NCBI RefSeq assembly: GCF_900167365.1
Contig: NZ_FUXL01000024.1
Coordinates: 1 to 34,011, forward strand
DNA: 34,011 nucleotides
Source: Consotaella salsifontis
GTDB lineage: Bacteria; Pseudomonadota; Alphaproteobacteria; Rhizobiales; Rhizobiaceae
Direction: 5' to 3'
This document shows, piece after piece, positions 16,484 to 24,703 of the stretch. The notes beneath the pieces are model-generated. The model did not search any database, was not told where the DNA came from, and saw nothing but the letters and a program-made list of their open reading frames with translations. A program made the position numbers and the translations under genes. Every line of letters begins with the position of its first letter. Positions within the stretch are counted from its first letter, which is position 1.

Positions 16484-17419
16484 ATGGCCAAACAGCCGCG
16501 CAAAGTCATCATCACTTGCGCCGTGACGGGCTCGATCCACACCCCGTCCATGTCGCCGCATCTGCCCGTAACCCCCGAAGAGATCGCCGAAGCGGCGGTC
16601 GGCGCCGCCGAGGCCGGAGCCGCGATCGTCCACCTCCACGCCCGCGACCCGCAAACAGGCGAGCCGGTGCAGACGCCCGAGCGCTTCGAGCCCTTCCTTC
16701 GCAGCATCAAGCAGTGCTCGGGCTGCGTTATCAACATCACCACGGGCGGCGCCGCGACGATGACGGTGGAGGAGCGCCTTGCCCCGGTCGCCCGGTTCAA
16801 GCCCGAGGTCGCCTCCCTCAACATGGGCAGCATGAACTTCGCCCTGTTCCCGATGCTCGACAGGCACAAGAACCTCAAGCACGACTGGGAATACGCCTAT
16901 CTGGAAGGGTCGCGCTCTCGCGTCTTCCGCAACACCTTCTCCGATATCGAGACGATATTGACGACATGCGCCGAGAACGGAACGCGCTTCGAGATCGAGT
17001 GCTACGACATCGGCCACCTGTACACGTGCGCGCATTTCGTCGAGCGTGGCCTCATCAAGGCTCCGATCCTGATCCAGTCCGTTTTCGGAATACTTGGAGG
17101 CATCGGCGGTCATCCGGAGGATGTGATGCACATGAAGCGCACGGCCGATCGATTGTTTGGCGACAGCTATCAGTGGTCGGTGCTCGGAGCGGGACGGAAC
17201 CAGATGAACGTCGGCTTGCAGTCCATGCTGATGGGCGGGCACATGCGCGTGGGCCTGGAGGACTCGCTCTGGGGCGGACCGGGCCGGCTGGCCACGAGCA
17301 ACGCCGAGCAGGTCGAGAAGGCGGTTCGGATGGTGCGCGAAGCCGGTCTTGAAGTGGCGACATCCGCAGAGGCGCGTGAGATTCTCGGCCTCAAGGGTGG
17401 CGATCAGGTGGCGTTCTGA
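16484..17419 (+). CDS. Beta-keto acid cleavage enzyme (BKACE, formerly DUF849)
   Basis: A 311-residue TIM-barrel protein of the family whose founding member is Kce, the 3-keto-5-aminohexanoate cleavage enzyme. Members condense a beta-keto acid with acetyl-CoA and split it into acetoacetate and a new acyl-CoA, using zinc. The zinc motif HLHARDP is at residues 50-56, the NITTGG segment follows, and FEIECYDIGHLY carries the conserved glutamate region. GGGAGG precedes the start. The neighbours fit: a TRAP importer upstream, and AtoD/AtoA/thiolase downstream to process acetoacetate. Which beta-keto acid is cleaved depends on side-chain pocket residues that I cannot assign by eye. Confidence 0.9.
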   Translation: MAKQPRKVIITCAVTGSIHTPSMSPHLPVTPEEIAEAAVGAAEAGAAIVHLHARDPQTGEPVQTPERFEPFLRSIKQCSGCVINITTGGAATMTVEERLAPVARFKPEVASLNMGSMNFALFPMLDRHKNLKHDWEYAYLEGSRSRVFRNTFSDIETILTTCAENGTRFEIECYDIGHLYTCAHFVERGLIKAPILIQSVFGILGGIGGHPEDVMHMKRTADRLFGDSYQWSVLGAGRNQMNVGLQSMLMGGHMRVGLEDSLWGGPGRLATSNAEQVEKAVRMVREAGLEVATSAEAREILGLKGGDQVAF

Positions 17420-18144
17420 TGCCTGCTCGAACCGTCCTCATCGTGCTTGCCAACCCCGAGCCGACATCCTTCTGCCATGCACTGGCTTACACCGGACGAA
17501 CTGCGTTGGAAGCGGCCGGACATCGGGTTGTGCTGTCCGATCTCTACGCCATGGACTTCAACCCTGTTGCGGGACGGCACGACTTCACCAGCGTCGCCGA
17601 CCCCGATCGCTTCCATTACCAGTCCGAACAGGCAAAGGCAGCGCGCGAGGGCACCTTCGTCGAAGAGATCCGTCTTGAGCAGGACAAGGTCGCGGCCGCC
17701 GATATCCTCGTCGCCATCTTTCCCCTGTGGTGGGGCGGCCCGCCCGCCATCCTGAAGGGATGGTTCGAGCGGGTGATGGCGTATAGCTTCGCCTATGTGG
17801 ACGGATTCCGGTTCGACAGCGGCCTGTTCCGCGGTCGCCGGGCGATGTTCGCGGTGACAACGGGGGGCACGCCCGCGCGCTTTTCGCCGGAGGGTGTCTA
17901 TGGGCCGGCCGCCGACGTGCTCATGCCAGTTCGCCGCCTGGCCTTCGAATACATGGGCTATGAAGTTTCGGAGCCCTTTGTCGCCTATGCTGCGCCACGC
18001 GTCGCGCCGGAGGCTCGTGAGGAGTATCTCGAACGTTTCGCCGCCCAGTTGCTCGACACCGCCCGTCTGCCCGTCGCGCCGGTCCAACGGGAGGTTCATC
18101 CCCTGGATCTCGTGCCAGATGACGCATGGAGAAAGACCCGCTGA
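17419..18144 (+). CDS. NAD(P)H:quinone-oxidoreductase-like flavodoxin-fold protein
   Basis: A 241-residue protein of the NQO/YwrO/KefF flavodoxin-like family. It begins VLIVLANPEPTSFCHAL (FMN/FAD phosphate-binding loop) and has FPLWWGGPPAILKGWFERV, a strong family mark, then VTTGGTPARFSPEG. Members transfer two electrons from NAD(P)H to quinones or other acceptors. The start shares one base with the BKACE stop (TGATG), so it belongs to the same operon; its role there is not clear. It may reduce an enone or quinone-like intermediate. The C-terminal 30 residues look extra and unremarkable. Confidence 0.85.
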   Translation: MPARTVLIVLANPEPTSFCHALAYTGRTALEAAGHRVVLSDLYAMDFNPVAGRHDFTSVADPDRFHYQSEQAKAAREGTFVEEIRLEQDKVAAADILVAIFPLWWGGPPAILKGWFERVMAYSFAYVDGFRFDSGLFRGRRAMFAVTTGGTPARFSPEGVYGPAADVLMPVRRLAFEYMGYEVSEPFVAYAAPRVAPEAREEYLERFAAQLLDTARLPVAPVQREVHPLDLVPDDAWRKTR

Positions 18145-18172
18145 CGAAGCCTGGAGAAGCCGACAGCAGACG

Positions 18173-18201
18173 TTGACACGCTCTCAGTCGGCACCTAACG
18201 T
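18173..18201 (+). promoter_or_regulatory. Promoter of the second iclR gene
   Basis: TTGACA (18173-18178, full consensus) and TAACGT (18196-18201) are 17 bases apart. The expected start near 18208 falls inside the dyad at 18200-18216, a layout for self-repression. The leader to the gene start is about 94 bases. Confidence 0.55.
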
Positions 18202-18216
18202 ATCGCTGTTCGAAAC
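18200..18216. promoter_or_regulatory. 17-bp dyad at the iclR promoter
   Basis: GTATC-N7-GAAAC overlaps the -10 box and start site. One mismatch between arms. It shares TCGAAACAA (18210-18218) with the site before the cupin gene (19174-19182), which supports a common binding protein. Confidence 0.45.
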
Positions 18217-18301
18217 AAAATTGCGCACACCGAACCTTCTGGCCGGATTTGCCCGCGCGATGAGGGATCAGGACGCAAGGCAGCGAGGGAAGCGGAAACA
18301 G

Positions 18302-19084
18302 ATGCCTCGGATCGAAGGCAAGAGCGGAGACGGCGTTCAGGCGGTTCTTCTGGCTTTGAACATCATTGAACACGTGGCCAAGGAGCGCCGCCCTGTCGGA
18401 GTGACCGCGCTCGCGGATGCCCTGGGGAGCACGAAAAGCCGAATTCATCGTCATCTTCAGACGCTTGTACAGCTCGGCTACATCATTCAGCCCAAGGACT
18501 CCGACCGCTACGAGCCCGGCCCGCGGCTCGCCGCTCTCGGGCGTGCCGTCAGCGACATCCTGGACCTCGCGCATATTGCGGCCGATCCCCTCCTGGAGTT
18601 GCGCGATGCCCTTGGTCACTCGGCAGTGGTTTCACAGATCGCGCCCGACGGAATGCGGGTGCTGGTCATGGTTCCGGGGCGTTCGCCAATTGAGATCGGG
18701 GTGCGCCCCGGCTCGATTCTGCCCTTCCACTGCTCCGCCCAGGGAAAGGCGATCCTCGCTTATTCGTCACCGGACTTCCGCGATCGCGTGCTGCGCGGCA
18801 AGCTCGATATATTCACGCCGGAGACCATTATCAGCCCGCCTCTGTTGGTCGCGGAACTCGAAAAGGTGCGGGCCCAGGGATGGGCCACGGCCGCAAACCA
18901 GACAAGCATCGGCCTCAACACGCTAGCCGCGCCGGTCTTCGATTCCACGGGGGCGGTCTGCGGCGCGGTCGGCATCGTCGACATGATTCAGTTCATTCCC
19001 GAAGTCCCCTCGAAGGATCAATGCGCCAAGACGATCGCCGCCGCTCAACGTGTTTCCAAGGCGCTGGGATATCAGGCTTTTTGA
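18302..19084 (+). CDS. IclR-family transcriptional regulator (second)
   Basis: A 260-residue IclR regulator of normal length. The winged helix is at about residues 10-70 (VGVTALADALGSTKSRIHRH contains helix 2 and the recognition helix). The effector domain carries PGSILPFHCSAQGKAILAY and the late GLNTLAAPVFDSTGAVCGAV, close to family consensus. The start at 18302 follows GAGGGAAG; an in-frame ATG at 18260 would add 14 charged residues. It lies between the TRAP/BKACE genes and the cupin-SDR genes, with its own promoter. It is the better candidate for controlling the plus-strand catabolic units. Effector unknown. Confidence 0.9.
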   Translation: MPRIEGKSGDGVQAVLLALNIIEHVAKERRPVGVTALADALGSTKSRIHRHLQTLVQLGYIIQPKDSDRYEPGPRLAALGRAVSDILDLAHIAADPLLELRDALGHSAVVSQIAPDGMRVLVMVPGRSPIEIGVRPGSILPFHCSAQGKAILAYSSPDFRDRVLRGKLDIFTPETIISPPLLVAELEKVRAQGWATAANQTSIGLNTLAAPVFDSTGAVCGAVGIVDMIQFIPEVPSKDQCAKTIAAAQRVSKALGYQAF

Positions 19085-19120
19085 GCCAAGAACGAACGCG
19101 GGATTGAGGTCCTCTGGTGC

Positions 19121-19148
19121 TTGACAAGGGTGCCGCATTCGGTATTCT
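19121..19148 (+). promoter_or_regulatory. Promoter of the cupin-SDR operon
   Basis: TTGACA (19121-19126, full consensus) and TATTCT (19143-19148, four of six) are 16 bases apart. Start is expected near 19155, just before the 17-bp dyad. Confidence 0.65.
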
Positions 19149-19163
19149 TTCAATCAGAACGTC

Positions 19164-19180
19164 GTTCCATAGATCGAAAC
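19164..19180. promoter_or_regulatory. 17-bp dyad downstream of the cupin promoter
   Basis: GTTCC-N7-GAAAC with one arm mismatch, preceded by an overlapping GAACG-T-CGTTC (19157-19167). Position just after the predicted start site suits a repressor such as IclR. Confidence 0.5.
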
Positions 19181-19222
19181 AACGCATACCCAACCCAATC
19201 GCTTTTGACGCAAGTATCGAAC

Positions 19223-19248
19223 GGCGTCCGCCATCATTGGCGGTCGCC
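19223..19248 (+). other. Stem-loop in the cupin leader
   Basis: GGCG-T-CCGCCA, loop TCAT, TGGCGG-T-CGCC: a ten-pair stem with one T-T mismatch. Lies in the 5' leader about 200 bases before the coding start. No following T-run. Confidence 0.45.
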
Positions 19249-19448
19249 TAAGGCTTCGGGATAGGGGCAGGTCGGGATCTGTCGTGGAAGAGGCTCGCCG
19301 GTGTCCTTTTTGGGTTCCGGCGCGATGCCCCGATGGCGGTTGTTGGAGGAACACCGCCGTCCTGTCTTTGCCAGGCCGGTCGATCGCTCAAGCGAACCTC
19401 TCGACCGCGAGCAGAAGCATGTGCGGGTGGATCAAGGAGGAAACATCA

Positions 19449-20366
19449 ATGTACGACAGCAGTGATCCCCGCGCCTCACTGGCGCCGGCAAAGTCCGGCC
19501 CGGCCGCCACCAGCTTCGCCGCCGCGGAATACCTGAGGTTCTACGCCATGGAGCCGGGACAGGACGACGACAACGGCAAGACGTGGTTCGGCCGCGGGCA
19601 GAACTTCGTCGTGGCCCATACCGAGGCAAGGCCCGGCGGCTCCTTCTCCAGAACCGGACAGGTCGACGAATACGCTGTCCTTCTGCCGGATGCTCGCTCG
19701 CCTGCGACGATCACCTGGGAGGGGCGGACCGAAAAGGTCGCCGGCTACTCCATCGCCTTTGTCCCGCCGGGCGACAGCACCATCACCCTGCCCGAGGGGG
19801 GACGATTGGTCCGCATTTTCAGTGCCCGCTCGAAGGATCTCACAGCGGCCTGCGCCAACGCCGACGCCTATGCATCCCAACATCCCAACATCCCGCCCTA
19901 CCAGTCCTGGCCGGAGCCGAAGGACGGCTTCCGCGTCCGCAGCTATTCGCTTGACGTACCGGATCAACCGGGCCGCTTCGGCCGCATCTGGCGCTGCTCG
20001 ACGCTGATGGTAAACGTCCTGCCGAGGGAGCATGGGCCGAGGAATGTCGATATGCTCTCGCCACACCATCACGACGACTTCGAGCAATGCTCGCTGGTGC
20101 TCGCGGGCACCTTTACCCACCATATCCGCTGGCCGTGGACCCCGCGCCTGAGCGCCTGGCGCGAAGACGAGCACGAGCGTCTCGGCGCTCCGTCGATCAC
20201 CGTCATCCCGCCGCCGGCGGTTCACACCTCGCGCGGCATGGAAGAAGGCGAGAACCAGCTGGTCGACATCTTCTCGCCGCCGCGCTTCGACTTCTCGCAG
20301 AAGCCCGGCTGGGTGCTGAATGCGGACGAGTATCCGATGCCGGGGGACGAGGGGACGGATCGATGA
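19449..20366 (+). CDS. Cupin-domain protein (bicupin), function unknown
   Basis: A 305-residue protein with two cupin-like halves. The first (about residues 45-130) lacks the metal histidines. The second (about 180-275) has LSPHHHDDFEQCSLVLAGTF with H206, H208 and E212, and PAVHTSR with H259, which fits the HxH-E-H metal set. A metal-binding enzyme (isomerase, dioxygenase or decarboxylase) is therefore possible. A near-perfect AAGGAGGAAA precedes the start at 19449. The stop overlaps the SDR start (ATGA), so the two products are made together and probably act in sequence. I do not recognise a named family. Confidence 0.8.
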   Translation: MYDSSDPRASLAPAKSGPAATSFAAAEYLRFYAMEPGQDDDNGKTWFGRGQNFVVAHTEARPGGSFSRTGQVDEYAVLLPDARSPATITWEGRTEKVAGYSIAFVPPGDSTITLPEGGRLVRIFSARSKDLTAACANADAYASQHPNIPPYQSWPEPKDGFRVRSYSLDVPDQPGRFGRIWRCSTLMVNVLPREHGPRNVDMLSPHHHDDFEQCSLVLAGTFTHHIRWPWTPRLSAWREDEHERLGAPSITVIPPPAVHTSRGMEEGENQLVDIFSPPRFDFSQKPGWVLNADEYPMPGDEGTDR

Positions 20367-21109
20367 GCGCGGCCTCGCAGCTCGAAGGAAAGGTCGTTCT
20401 CGTCACCGGCGGCTCGCGCGGCATTGGCGCCGGAATCTCGCGTCGGTTCGCTTCGCTCTGCGGCCGCGTCGCCATCGCCTTCAGGTCCGACGCTTTGGCG
20501 GCGCAAAATCTGGCCAATGAACTGGATCGCGCGAGCGGCGGCTGCATCGCCATCAAGGCCGACATCGCCAATCCAGACGATATCCGGTCGGCCGTGGCAG
20601 CCACGGTCGATCGCTTCGGCCGTATCGACACCCTGGTGAACTGCGCCGGCATTGGCCCATACCGGCCGCTCGGCCAGATGGATGCCGATTTTGTCCGCTC
20701 CCTGCTGGAAACCAATGTCATGGGGACCGTCCTGATGACACAGGAAGTCCTGCCGCACATGGGGGCCGGTGGCCGTATCATCAACTTCGCTTCCGCGCTG
20801 GCCTTCAGGCCGATCCCGACGAGCTCCGTCTATTCGGCCACGAAAGCGGCGGTGATCACTCTCACCCATGCCTTCGCGAAGGAACTCGGGCCCCGGGGCA
20901 TCACGGTGAACGCGATCGCGCCCGGTGTGATCGAGACGGACATGACGACGAAGATCGTGGCCGAGCGGGGAGATCAGATCATGGCCATGACCCCGCTTGG
21001 CCGGATCGGACAGACCGATGATATCGCCGGCATCGTGACGTTCCTGGCGTCGCCAGATGCCGGCTGGATCACCGGGCGAACCATCATCGCCGATGGCGGC
21101 ATGACCTGA
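20363..21109 (+). CDS. Short-chain dehydrogenase/reductase (FabG-like)
   Basis: A 248-residue classical SDR. The nucleotide motif TGGSRGIG is at residues 15-22, NCAG at 93-96, and the catalytic S144, Y157 and K161 (YSATK) are all present; NAIAPGVIETDM and the final GRTIIADGGMT are typical. It oxidises an alcohol or reduces a ketone with NAD(P). R41 after the second strand hints at NADP preference, which is weak evidence. The four-base overlap with the cupin gene shows coupling. Making or reducing the keto group of the BKACE substrate is a reasonable but unproven role. Confidence 0.92.
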   Translation: MSAASQLEGKVVLVTGGSRGIGAGISRRFASLCGRVAIAFRSDALAAQNLANELDRASGGCIAIKADIANPDDIRSAVAATVDRFGRIDTLVNCAGIGPYRPLGQMDADFVRSLLETNVMGTVLMTQEVLPHMGAGGRIINFASALAFRPIPTSSVYSATKAAVITLTHAFAKELGPRGITVNAIAPGVIETDMTTKIVAERGDQIMAMTPLGRIGQTDDIAGIVTFLASPDAGWITGRTIIADGGMT

Positions 21110-21273
21110 GCGCATCCGCGCCGGATATTCATTCCAGGTCGCGGCAAAGGCCGCGCCCGACGTGTCGGCGCCTTCGGGAAGGTATCCGAGCGGCGAACGC
21201 TGCCTGGAAGAAGCTTCAATATGGGCGGGTGCCTCGGCAGCCGCATCGAGACATCGTGCGAGGAGGAAGCCGC

Positions 21274-22509
21274 TTGTCATTGTTCGGAACGCAGCGCACG
21301 CCGCGCAATCTCGTCTTCGGGGCAGGCCAGCGAAAGGCGCTCGGCGGCTATGCCGCCGCGCTCGGTCGCCGCGCCCTCATCGTCACGGATGAGCGCCTCG
21401 CCGCCGATCCCGATTTCACCCACATCATCGACGACCTGAAAAAAGCAGGGCTGGAAACCGGTGTGTTCGATGGCACGATCGCGGAGCTGCCCATCGAATG
21501 CATCGCCAAGGCCGTTGAGATCGGGCGCGCGATGGGGGCAGATCTCGTCATCGGCATCGGCGGTGGCAGTTGCCTCGACGCGGCAAAGGTCACAGCCCTT
21601 CTGCTGACCCACGGCGGCAAGCCGTCGGACTACTACGGCGAATTCAAGGTTCCCGGACCGGTCATGCCTCTGATCTGCCTTCCCACCACATCGGGAACCG
21701 GCTCGGAAGTGACGCCCGTGGCCGTCGTCACCGATCCCGATCGGGCCCTGAAGGTCGGTATCGCGAGCCCACACATCATCAGCCACACGGCCATCTGCGA
21801 CCCCGAGCTCACCTATTCCTGTCCACCCGGATTGACGGCGGTATCAGGGGCGGATGCCCTCACCCACGCCATCGAGGCGTTCACGACGCTTCGGCGCCAG
21901 CCGACAGGCACGATCGTCCACGAGCATGTCTTCCTCGGCAAGAACGCGTTGAGCGATGCCTGGGCGCGGCTCGCGATCTCCCACATCGCGTCGAGCCTCA
22001 AGCGCGCCTACGACGATGGCGGCGACACGCAAGCGCGCGAGCGCCTCATGCTCGGCGCCACCGCTGCCGGCCTCGCCTTTGGAACGGCGGGAACCGCCGT
22101 CGCCCATGCCGTGCAGTATCCGATCGGCGCCATGACCCATACCCCGCACGGGGCCGGCGTCGCCGTCATGATGCCCTACGTCATGGAGTTCAATCGCGGT
22201 CACTGCGAGCCTGAGATTGCCGAGATCGGCCAGGCGATGGGGCTGCGAATTTCAGAGATGGCCCTCTCCGAGCAGGCCGGCGAGACCATCGACGCGGTGG
22301 AACGCCTTTTCGCCTCCATCGGAATTCCACGGACGATCGCGGATCTCGGCGTCACCGCCGCGCATCTGCCACAGGTCGCCGAGCAGGCCATGCTCAGCGC
22401 CCGGCTTATCAAGAACAACCCACGCCCCGTCACGCTCGACACCATGGCGACGCTGGTCGAGGGCGCGTTCACCGGCGAGCGCGCCCGCTTGCGCGCCGCC
22501 GCCGAATGA
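21274..22509 (+). CDS. Iron-containing (group III) alcohol dehydrogenase
   Basis: A 411-residue group III alcohol dehydrogenase. The nucleotide motif GGGSCLDAAK starts near residue 96, LPTTSGTGSEVTP at 137-149, and the metal ligands D194, H198 (ADALTHAIEAF), H278 and H292 (PHGAG) are present. The start is taken as TTG at 21274 because AGGAGG lies seven bases before it and the frame from there begins at the family N-terminus; an upstream GTG at 21229 lacks a ribosome site. The next gene, an aldehyde dehydrogenase, begins 12 bases after the stop. Known members include 4-hydroxybutyrate dehydrogenase, so alcohol to aldehyde to acid is the likely sequence. Substrate is inferred only. Confidence 0.9.
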   Translation: MSLFGTQRTPRNLVFGAGQRKALGGYAAALGRRALIVTDERLAADPDFTHIIDDLKKAGLETGVFDGTIAELPIECIAKAVEIGRAMGADLVIGIGGGSCLDAAKVTALLLTHGGKPSDYYGEFKVPGPVMPLICLPTTSGTGSEVTPVAVVTDPDRALKVGIASPHIISHTAICDPELTYSCPPGLTAVSGADALTHAIEAFTTLRRQPTGTIVHEHVFLGKNALSDAWARLAISHIASSLKRAYDDGGDTQARERLMLGATAAGLAFGTAGTAVAHAVQYPIGAMTHTPHGAGVAVMMPYVMEFNRGHCEPEIAEIGQAMGLRISEMALSEQAGETIDAVERLFASIGIPRTIADLGVTAAHLPQVAEQAMLSARLIKNNPRPVTLDTMATLVEGAFTGERARLRAAAE

Positions 22510-22521
22510 AGGGCCAGAGAC

Positions 22522-24000
22522 ATGACCATCCAGCAGAAAATCGCCTCGCAGATCAGCTTCGACATCGCCTCGGTGCCGACTGATCTCTTCATCGCCGGCC
22601 AGTGGGTCGCGGGCTCGACCGGCAAGCGCATCAATGTCCTCGATCCCTCCACCGGCTCGCCCATCGCCTCCGTGGCCGATGCCAGCATCGAAGACGCGAT
22701 GGCGGCGGTGAAGGCGGCCCACGACGCCGGGCCGGCATGGGCTGCGACCGCACCGCGCAAGCGTTCCGAGATCCTCCGGCGCTGCTTTGACCTGATGATC
22801 GAGCGCAAGGACATGCTGGCCGAGCTGATCAGCCTCGAGAACGGCAAGGCGCTGAGCGATGCCTATGGTGAAGTCGCGTATGCGGCCGAGTTCTTCCGCT
22901 GGTTCTCGGAGGAAGCGGTGCGGCTCAACGGAGAGATCTATACGGCCCCGTCAGGGGCCAACCGGATCGTTGTCCATCACCAGCCGATCGGCGTCGCCGT
23001 GCTGGTGACACCCTGGAATTTCCCCGCTGCCATGGCAACGCGCAAGATCGGCCCGGCTCTGGCCGCAGGCTGCACCTGCGTTCTCAAGCCGGCGACCGAG
23101 ACCCCGCTGACCGCCTACGCGCTCGCCGCCCTTTACGCCGAGGCGGGCGTTCCCGAGGGAGTGGTCAACGTCATCACGACAGGACGCTCGGGCGCGACCG
23201 TCAGCGCCATGCTTCACGACCCGCGCGTGCGCAAGCTCTCCTTCACGGGGTCCACCGAAGTCGGCCGAAAGCTCCTCCACGAAGCCGCCGACACCGTGAT
23301 CTCCTGCTCCATGGAGCTTGGCGGAAATGCGCCGTTCATCGTCTTCGACGACGCGGATCTGGACGCCGCGGTCGACGGCGCGATGGTAGCCAAGATGCGC
23401 AATGGCGGCGAGGCCTGCACGGCCGCCAACCGCTTCTACGTCCAGAAGGGCATAGCCGAAGCGTTTTCCGCCAAACTTGCCGAGCGCATGGGCGGCCTGA
23501 AGGTCGGACCTGGCTATGACAGGCAGACGCAGTGCGGACCGATGATCAATCGGGATGCCGTCGCTCGGGTTGCCGGCCTTGTGGAAGATGCGGTTCATCG
23601 TGGCGCCAAAGTGCTGACAGGCGGAGGCGCGCTCGAGCAGGACGGCTTCTATTTCCCGCCCACCGTGCTCGGCGATGTCTCGGCGGATGCCGCCATCGCC
23701 AGGGAGGAGATTTTCGGACCGATCGCGCCGATCATGACCTTCGAGTCCGAGGAGGAGGTCATCGCTGCGGCGAACGCGACGGAATTCGGTCTGATCTCCT
23801 ATGTCTTCACGCGTGATCTTGCTCGAGGATTTCGGGTGTCCGAGCGGCTTGAGAGCGGCATGATCGGGTTGAATCGCGGTCTTGCCTCCGACCCGGCGGC
23901 ACCGTTCGGCGGCGTCAAGCAGAGCGGCCTCGGCCGCGAAGGGGCCCATCACGGCATCCTGGAGTTCTGCGAGACCAAGTACATCGCGGTGAACTGGTGA
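22522..24000 (+). CDS. NAD(P)-dependent succinate-semialdehyde-type aldehyde dehydrogenase
   Basis: A 492-residue aldehyde dehydrogenase of the GabD group. Catalytic residues: N166 in TPWNFP, E265 in MELGGNAP and C299 in GGEACTAANR. The GEACTAANR context and the KQSGLGREG ending match succinate- and glutarate-semialdehyde dehydrogenases. It oxidises an omega-semialdehyde to the dicarboxylate. It lies directly behind the iron alcohol dehydrogenase, as in 4-hydroxybutyrate to succinate routes. Malonate-semialdehyde or other aldehydes, including one from the HpaI aldolase, are alternatives. Confidence 0.92.
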   Translation: MTIQQKIASQISFDIASVPTDLFIAGQWVAGSTGKRINVLDPSTGSPIASVADASIEDAMAAVKAAHDAGPAWAATAPRKRSEILRRCFDLMIERKDMLAELISLENGKALSDAYGEVAYAAEFFRWFSEEAVRLNGEIYTAPSGANRIVVHHQPIGVAVLVTPWNFPAAMATRKIGPALAAGCTCVLKPATETPLTAYALAALYAEAGVPEGVVNVITTGRSGATVSAMLHDPRVRKLSFTGSTEVGRKLLHEAADTVISCSMELGGNAPFIVFDDADLDAAVDGAMVAKMRNGGEACTAANRFYVQKGIAEAFSAKLAERMGGLKVGPGYDRQTQCGPMINRDAVARVAGLVEDAVHRGAKVLTGGGALEQDGFYFPPTVLGDVSADAAIAREEIFGPIAPIMTFESEEEVIAAANATEFGLISYVFTRDLARGFRVSERLESGMIGLNRGLASDPAAPFGGVKQSGLGREGAHHGILEFCETKYIAVNW

Positions 24001-24046
24001 GCGGCAATAGACGAGTTGCAAGTCGCCTAACAAGAAGGGGGCAAGC

Positions 24047-24700
24047 ATGTCCAAGCTGACAACCTTGGCCGCCGCTGTGGAGAAAATTCCCGACGGTGCG
24101 TCGGTGATGATTGGCGGCTTCATGGGGGGCGGCTCACCCCACCGCCTGATTGCCGAGCTCGTGCGGCAAGGCAAGAAGAACCTCGCCATCATCGCCAATG
24201 ACACGGCGCGCCCCGGCATCGGCATCGGCCGGCTCATCGATGCGAACGCGGTGGTGAAGCTCGTGACCTCCCACATCGGGCTCAATCCGGAGACCCAGAA
24301 GCGGATGATCGCCGAAGAGATCGAGGTCGAGCTTGTGCCGCAGGGCACGCTGGCCGAGCGTATCCGCGCGGGCGGCACGGGTCTGGGCGGGGTCATCACT
24401 CCGACGGGCGTCGGTACGGTGGTAGCCGAAGGCAAGCCCACGATCGAGATCGATGGAGAGACCTTCCTTGTCGAAAAACCTCTGAAGGCGGATTTCGCAT
24501 TGATCCACGCGGTGCGCGCCGATCTCTTTGGCAATCTCCAGTACCAGCTCACCGCGAGAAACTTCAATCCGGTGATGGCCATGGCCGGAGAGACGGTGAT
24601 CGCCGAGGCCGACATCGTCGTTCCCGTCGGGATGATTCCGCCGGATCACGCCGAGACGGTGGGCGTGGTCGTCGATTTCCTTGTGGCGCGCAAGGGCTGA
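24047..24700 (+). CDS. atoD: Acetoacetate CoA-transferase subunit alpha (AtoD-like)
   Basis: A 217-residue family I CoA-transferase A subunit. VMIGGFMGGGSPHRLI near the N-terminus is the CoA-binding region. NDTARPGIGIGRLI and VELVPQGTLAERIRAGG follow E. coli AtoD more closely than the 3-oxoadipate transferase PcaI, and TARNFNPVMAMA near the end agrees. With AtoA it moves CoA onto acetoacetate to give acetoacetyl-CoA. AGGGGG precedes the start. It is followed by atoA three bases later. This is the expected next step after BKACE, which releases acetoacetate. Confidence 0.92.
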   Translation: MSKLTTLAAAVEKIPDGASVMIGGFMGGGSPHRLIAELVRQGKKNLAIIANDTARPGIGIGRLIDANAVVKLVTSHIGLNPETQKRMIAEEIEVELVPQGTLAERIRAGGTGLGGVITPTGVGTVVAEGKPTIEIDGETFLVEKPLKADFALIHAVRADLFGNLQYQLTARNFNPVMAMAGETVIAEADIVVPVGMIPPDHAETVGVVVDFLVARKG

Positions 24701-24703
24701 ACG

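Larger units (their letters stand above)
19085..19448. other. Control region and long structured leader of the cupin operon
   Basis: 364 bases without a gene. It contains a strong promoter (19121-19148), the dyad at 19164-19180, a long stem-loop at 19223-19248 and a second stem (GGCGGT 19335-19340 with ACCGCC 19353-19358) whose loop carries GGAGG. The leader from the predicted start to the cupin ATG is about 294 bases. No T-run follows either stem, so neither is a standard terminator. Confidence 0.5.
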
